64,000 nt of DNA from CAWIVJ01 sp963839525 (GTDB taxonomy: Bacteria > Cyanobacteriota > Vampirovibrionia > Gastranaerophilales > Gastranaerophilaceae). The notes under the pieces are model-generated. The model had not been told where the DNA came from. It searched no databases and saw only the letters and a program-made list of their open reading frames with translations. The position numbers and the translations under genes are program-made. The stretch covers positions 62,001 to 126,000 of the forward strand of contig CAWIVJ010000007.1 of assembly GCA_963839525.1 (NCBI GenBank), in the 5' to 3' direction. This document shows positions 60,735-64,000 of this stretch, one piece after another (the stretch's first letter is position 1; each line of letters starts with the position of its first letter).

Positions 60735-61863
60735 AAGCGTTTACATTCACATACCATTTTGTAAAAACAAATGCAATTATTGTTCTTTTGTTTCTTTTGA
60801 TAATTTAAATTTGAAAGAGCAATATCTTAGAGCTTTAATATATCAAATTAAGACGGAATATAAAAATGAAAAACTTAATACGCTTTACTTTGGAGGAGGA
60901 ACGCCCTCTTTGCTTGATATTAAGGATTTTAGAGTTTTAATTGATTTATTTAATTTTGAAAATGGAGCAGAGATTACAGTCGAAGCTAATCCTGAAAGTA
61001 TTAATTTAAAAAATTTAAAAGGACTAAAGAAACTTGGTGTAAATCGCTTGAGTATTGGTGCGCAGACCTTTGATGATAAAATTTTAAGATTAATAGGAAG
61101 AGAGCACAATTCAGAGCAAATTCAATTTGCTCTGAATCGTGCTCAAATAGCAGGATTTGATAATATCAGCTTAGATTTAATTTATGGATTGCCTACCCAG
61201 ACTTTGTTTGGTTTTGAATCAGATTTAAAAAAAGCCGTTGAATCAGATGTTCAGCATATATCTCTGTACGGGTTAAAGATTGAAAAAGGTTGCTATTTTT
61301 ATAAACATCAACCTAATGAAATTCCTGATATTGACCTTCAGGCAGATATGTATTTGAAAGCTATTCAATTACTTAAAAATTCCGGTTTTAAACATTATGA
61401 AATAAGTAATTTTGCAAAATCGGAATTACAAATGGATAGAATTAATCTTTCATTGAGCGGGGAGAACATTTACCCCTTTGAATCAAAACATAATTTAAAT
61501 TATTGGAGTAATAATACTTATTATGGATTTGGGTGTTCTGCCAGCGGTTATATTAACGATACCAGATATTCAAACCAGGCAAATTTAGAAAAATATATTA
61601 AAAATCCGCTTGAGAAAATTTCTGAACAAAAATTATCACAACAGGAAATTTTAGAAGAAGCGATTTTTCTGGGATTCAGAAAAATCGCCGGAATTAATGT
61701 TCAAGAAATTAATAAAAAATTTAAAATCGATTTTAATAAAAAATATGAAAAAATTTTGAAAAAATATTCAAGTTATTTCGATAAAACAAAAAAGGGGTGG
61801 TCACTAAACCTTGAAGGGATTTTAATTAGCAACGAAATTTTATCAGAATTTATTGAAACATAG
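60724..61863 (+). CDS. hemW: radical SAM protein HemW (coproporphyrinogen III oxidase-like)
   Basis: The 379-residue protein has the radical-SAM CxxxCxYC motif in IHIPFCKNKCNYCSFVSF near residue 13, FGGGTPSLL near 57, GVNRLSIGAQTFDD near 102 and the conserved NYWSNNTYYGFGCSASGY near 258. This is the pattern of HemW, which acts as a heme chaperone rather than a HemN enzyme. The start ATG lies inside the end of purA. Its end overlaps the convergent M20 peptidase gene by 14 bases. Confidence 0.93.
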   Translation: MMAKSVYIHIPFCKNKCNYCSFVSFDNLNLKEQYLRALIYQIKTEYKNEKLNTLYFGGGTPSLLDIKDFRVLIDLFNFENGAEITVEANPESINLKNLKGLKKLGVNRLSIGAQTFDDKILRLIGREHNSEQIQFALNRAQIAGFDNISLDLIYGLPTQTLFGFESDLKKAVESDVQHISLYGLKIEKGCYFYKHQPNEIPDIDLQADMYLKAIQLLKNSGFKHYEISNFAKSELQMDRINLSLSGENIYPFESKHNLNYWSNNTYYGFGCSASGYINDTRYSNQANLEKYIKNPLEKISEQKLSQQEILEEAIFLGFRKIAGINVQEINKKFKIDFNKKYEKILKKYSSYFDKTKKGWSLNLEGILISNEILSEFIET

Positions 61864-63100
61864 ATTCATTAAATTCAATAAACAATTGTTTAAGCAGCTC
61901 ATAACCTTTTAATAAAGTTTTATAATTGACTTTTTCAGATGAAGAATGCATATTAAAAATATCTGCTACACCAACAAGAAAAGGTAAAAATTTTTCGCCT
62001 TTTGAGTTTGTGTTTTGAGCGTAAATATGAGTTTCTGCTCCTGCATGAAAAGAGGCTATTTTTTGATTTAAACTCATTTTTTGGCAGGCTATCAAATGTA
62101 TTTTTTCCATTAAATCATCTTGTGTTCTTTCGAATAAAGGTAAATGCGGAAAAAATTCAATTTCAGCCTTGGCAAAATCTTTGTAAGTTTCATTAAATTC
62201 ATTAATTTTATTTTGGATTAATCTTTTTAATTCATTTTCTTTTTCAATACAGGCACTTCTGATAGAATAACTTGCTTGTGCCTGTGTATTTATAATATTA
62301 GTAATAGAATTTTTAATAAAATAATCCGGGTAATTATCTGATTCGATTTTATCGGAAAGAATTTTTGTAACTGTATTTTGAATATTTCCTGCAATTATTG
62401 TTCCAAGATTTATTGAAGTTATAGTTCCTGTTTCATCAGCATAAACAACTCCCTGAGGGATTTGAGAAATTAAATCTGCTATTAATTTAGCAGCATTAAG
62501 TCTATGTTTTTCATGAATATCAATCCCGGAATGTCCCCCAAACGGAGTGGTAACTTTAAGATTTCCCAAAGTATAGCTCGCACCGGAAACTAAAAGATGT
62601 CCGAGTTTATCAGTGTCTAATACTAAAACATATTTTGATTGAATTTTCTTAAAATCAACATGTTTAATCCCACTCATCTTATGCTCTTCATCTCTCGTAA
62701 GAATAATTTCCAATCCGCCATGATCGACAAATGTATTTGAATTTTGGGATAGTTCCAATGCTAAAAATAAAGCACAAGCCACTCCTGCTTTATCATCAGC
62801 CCCAAGAGTTCTTGTACCGTCAGTTTGAATAAAATCTCCGTTAATTTTAAGGTTTACAGGCGAAAAATCTCCTACTACATCCATATGTGCAGATAATAAA
62901 ATCGGTTTTTTATCAGGATTTTTCGCCTTGACTTTAATAAAAATATTTTCATAATCATCTAATTCATAAAAAATTCCATTTTTTTTACAAAGATCTTCAA
63001 TCCACTTAATAATTTTATCCTCTGAAAGAGATGGCGAGGGAATTTGAAGCAAAGTTGTAAAAATTTCTAATAATTTGTGTTTTTTTAATTCATTGAGCAT
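61850..63100 (-). CDS. M20-family peptidase (PepT-like)
   Basis: The 416-residue zinc metallopeptidase has the M20 signatures: LLSAHMDVVGDF near residue 71 (His and Asp ligands), TLGADDKAGVACAL near 99, LTRDEEHKMSGI near 136 (Glu pair), GGHSGIDIH near 188, FHAGAETHIY near 356 and a final MHSSSEKVNY (His ligand). The closest likeness is peptidase T / tripeptidase-type. It acts in the cytoplasm. It follows a 60-residue gene whose end overlaps its start by 11 bases. Confidence 0.93.
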   Translation of the reverse strand: MLNELKKHKLLEIFTTLLQIPSPSLSEDKIIKWIEDLCKKNGIFYELDDYENIFIKVKAKNPDKKPILLSAHMDVVGDFSPVNLKINGDFIQTDGTRTLGADDKAGVACALFLALELSQNSNTFVDHGGLEIILTRDEEHKMSGIKHVDFKKIQSKYVLVLDTDKLGHLLVSGASYTLGNLKVTTPFGGHSGIDIHEKHRLNAAKLIADLISQIPQGVVYADETGTITSINLGTIIAGNIQNTVTKILSDKIESDNYPDYFIKNSITNIINTQAQASYSIRSACIEKENELKRLIQNKINEFNETYKDFAKAEIEFFPHLPLFERTQDDLMEKIHLIACQKMSLNQKIASFHAGAETHIYAQNTNSKGEKFLPFLVGVADIFNMHSSSEKVNYKTLLKGYELLKQLFIEFNESMFQ

Positions 63101-63272
63101 TAAAAAACCTCTTATTTATACCACCTTTACCTATAGGCACTTTTATCAAACGCATACATTTAGGGCAACGACCTACATACGCTGTACCTTCCTTATTTTT
63201 ATAAATTCTTGCATAAACATTGCAACAATTAAACATTATTCCAAGATATTTTTTTTCTTCTTGCTCAGGCAT
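63090..63272 (-). CDS. small zinc-ribbon-like protein, 60 aa
   Basis: The 60-residue product MPEQEEKKYLGIMFNCCNVY and onward carries Cys pairs in NCCNVYARIY and GRCPKCMRLIKVPIG, a possible zinc ribbon. Its start touches the end of the GHL10-like gene (1-base overlap with the stop region) and its end overlaps the M20 peptidase start by 11 bases, so the three genes form one operon. Function unknown. Confidence 0.8.
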   Translation of the reverse strand: MPEQEEKKYLGIMFNCCNVYARIYKNKEGTAYVGRCPKCMRLIKVPIGKGGINKRFFNAQ

Positions 63273-64000
63273 TAGTAACCTCTACGTCTAAAGAATCTTC
63301 TCTTTTTATTGCAACGAGAAGAAGCTTCTTCAAGTTGATTAGGATTAAATACGCTTGAAGTAAGCGTTGCAGCATATTTGTCATTTAAGTGTGCATAATC
63401 AAACATAATAACCCCTTTTGCACAAAGTTTTCGTGATTCATGAATCTGTCTTAAAAGGTCTTCACTCGCTCCGTTCATAAAAGTTATAAAAAGTCCCGCA
63501 TATAATTCAGTATTTTGACTTTTATTGCATACAACATCTCTCATCATCGTAGAAGCTGTTTTTGCATCACAGGTTAATAACAGCGGTGTAAAGCCATCTA
63601 CATAACCTAACATTGACCATGTTCTCCAATCTTGCTGTTTAGTTTCCAATGCTTTTTGCCTGTCGGGAAAAATTACAGTTGTAAGTGATATTTTATTTTG
63701 CCTTGTCAACCTATTTATACGCAATACAAAAGCGGTAATTTTATCTTGTCTATATTTATCCCAACATTTCCACAAGGGATCTTTATAGCTTATTTCTATA
63801 GGATCCTTGCCGTACAAAGTTTTAAATTCATTTCTGGCATATTCTGTATATCCCCAGTTAGAAAGGTCATAGTTTGGAAATTTTGCCGCTATTGATTGAG
63901 GGTAACGAATATAGTCAAGATTTATGCCGTCAGGGCGATAACATTGAATTATTTCAGCAATTAAATCTTCTAAAAATTTTTGAACATTAGGATTGGCAGG
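63272..64000 (-). CDS. GHL10/DUF187-like glycosyl hydrolase (5' end outside window)
   Basis: The frame stays open from the stop at 63272 to the window edge, giving 242 visible residues. Residues near the edge read EIIQCYRPDGINLDYIRYPQ and further NYDLSNWGYTEYARNEF, the hallmark DGxxxDYIRYP stretch of the family-10-like GHL10/DUF187 (YngK) proteins, which cut or bind glycan. A TTG at 63817 would give a shorter product but would lose this motif. The C-terminus ends in a basic RCNKKRRFFRRRGY tail. The gene sits upstream of the zinc-ribbon and peptidase genes. The start and any signal peptide lie beyond base 64000. Confidence 0.87.
   Translation of the reverse strand, partial: PANPNVQKFLEDLIAEIIQCYRPDGINLDYIRYPQSIAAKFPNYDLSNWGYTEYARNEFKTLYGKDPIEISYKDPLWKCWDKYRQDKITAFVLRINRLTRQNKISLTTVIFPDRQKALETKQQDWRTWSMLGYVDGFTPLLLTCDAKTASTMMRDVVCNKSQNTELYAGLFITFMNGASEDLLRQIHESRKLCAKGVIMFDYAHLNDKYAATLTSSVFNPNQLEEASSRCNKKRRFFRRRGY

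Noticed and set aside
63815..63817. TTG start of the last gene
   Set aside because: The frame remains open to the window edge and contains the conserved DGINLDYIRYP motif, so the true start is outside the window.

Overview
The window is a strongly AT-rich bacterial chromosome segment, densely coded on both strands. The gene content points to a gut member of the Vampirovibrionia/Melainabacteria (Gastranaerophilales), the non-photosynthetic sister group of Cyanobacteria. The evidence for this is a three-subunit electron-bifurcating type [FeFe] hydrogenase, a VKOR-DsbA fusion as in cyanobacteria, rubrerythrin, flagellar/type III export (FlhB with a FliA-like sigma factor), a TamB/AsmA-like envelope protein, full lysine, threonine, serine and histidine genes, and heptamer intergenic repeats like those of cyanobacteria. 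This assignment is inference; no rRNA or marker search could be run.

Layout. 0-5.6 kb: an acidic/lysine-rich C-terminus, rpmH-rnpA with an intervening terminator, proC-hisD, a Nif3-like protein and a secreted protein. 5.6-8.1 kb: flhB, a sigma-28-like factor and deoC. 8.2-14.4 kb: envelope genes (HEAT protein, cell-wall amidase, 1318-residue AsmA/TamB-like protein). 14.8-17.1 kb: rubrerythrin, a UbiA prenyltransferase, tRNA-Tyr, two tRNA-Thr genes and a broken tRNA-Thr half copy. 17.1-22.3 kb: response regulator, GH13-like glucan enzyme, thrC and hom. 22.4-31.7 kb: VKOR-DsbA, queH, two paralogous secreted proteins, TPR proteins, a prepilin/YadA-head/S74-chaperone chimera, a 225-bp inverted-repeat element and queA. 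31.7-35 kb: yidC, decayed DNA, an IS3-family element and tRNA-Pro. 35-40.8 kb: HEAT-repeat protein, a flagellar-axial-like protein, a secreted protein, a sensor kinase and a PadR regulator. 40.9-48.6 kb: uppS, rdgB, hydCBA, a GNAT protein, yajQ and gatC. 48.7-64 kb: pyrG, UDP-xylose genes (ugd, uxs), a 38-codon peptide gene, SDR, lysA, frameshifted cdaA, YitT-like protein, serA, purA, hemW, an M20 peptidase and a truncated family-10 glycosyl hydrolase-like gene.

The most unusual items are four. (1) A gene joins a type IV prepilin signal and helix to YadA-type SIALG/AIAIG head repeats and a peptidase-S74 intramolecular chaperone; it is interrupted here by several small indels inside duplicated repeats. 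(2) A 38-residue amphipathic peptide gene has a strong Shine-Dalgarno, its own terminator and a promoter matching the sigma-28 consensus; a FliA-like factor is encoded in the same window. (3) At least eight genes have a -10 box 6-8 bases before the ATG and no Shine-Dalgarno, which predicts leaderless mRNAs. (4) Two copies of a Rex/CRP-like operator lie around the hydrogenase promoter. cdaA carries a one-base insertion, and an IS3 element sits at the exact centre of a perfect 34-bp palindrome that was the tRNA-Pro terminator.
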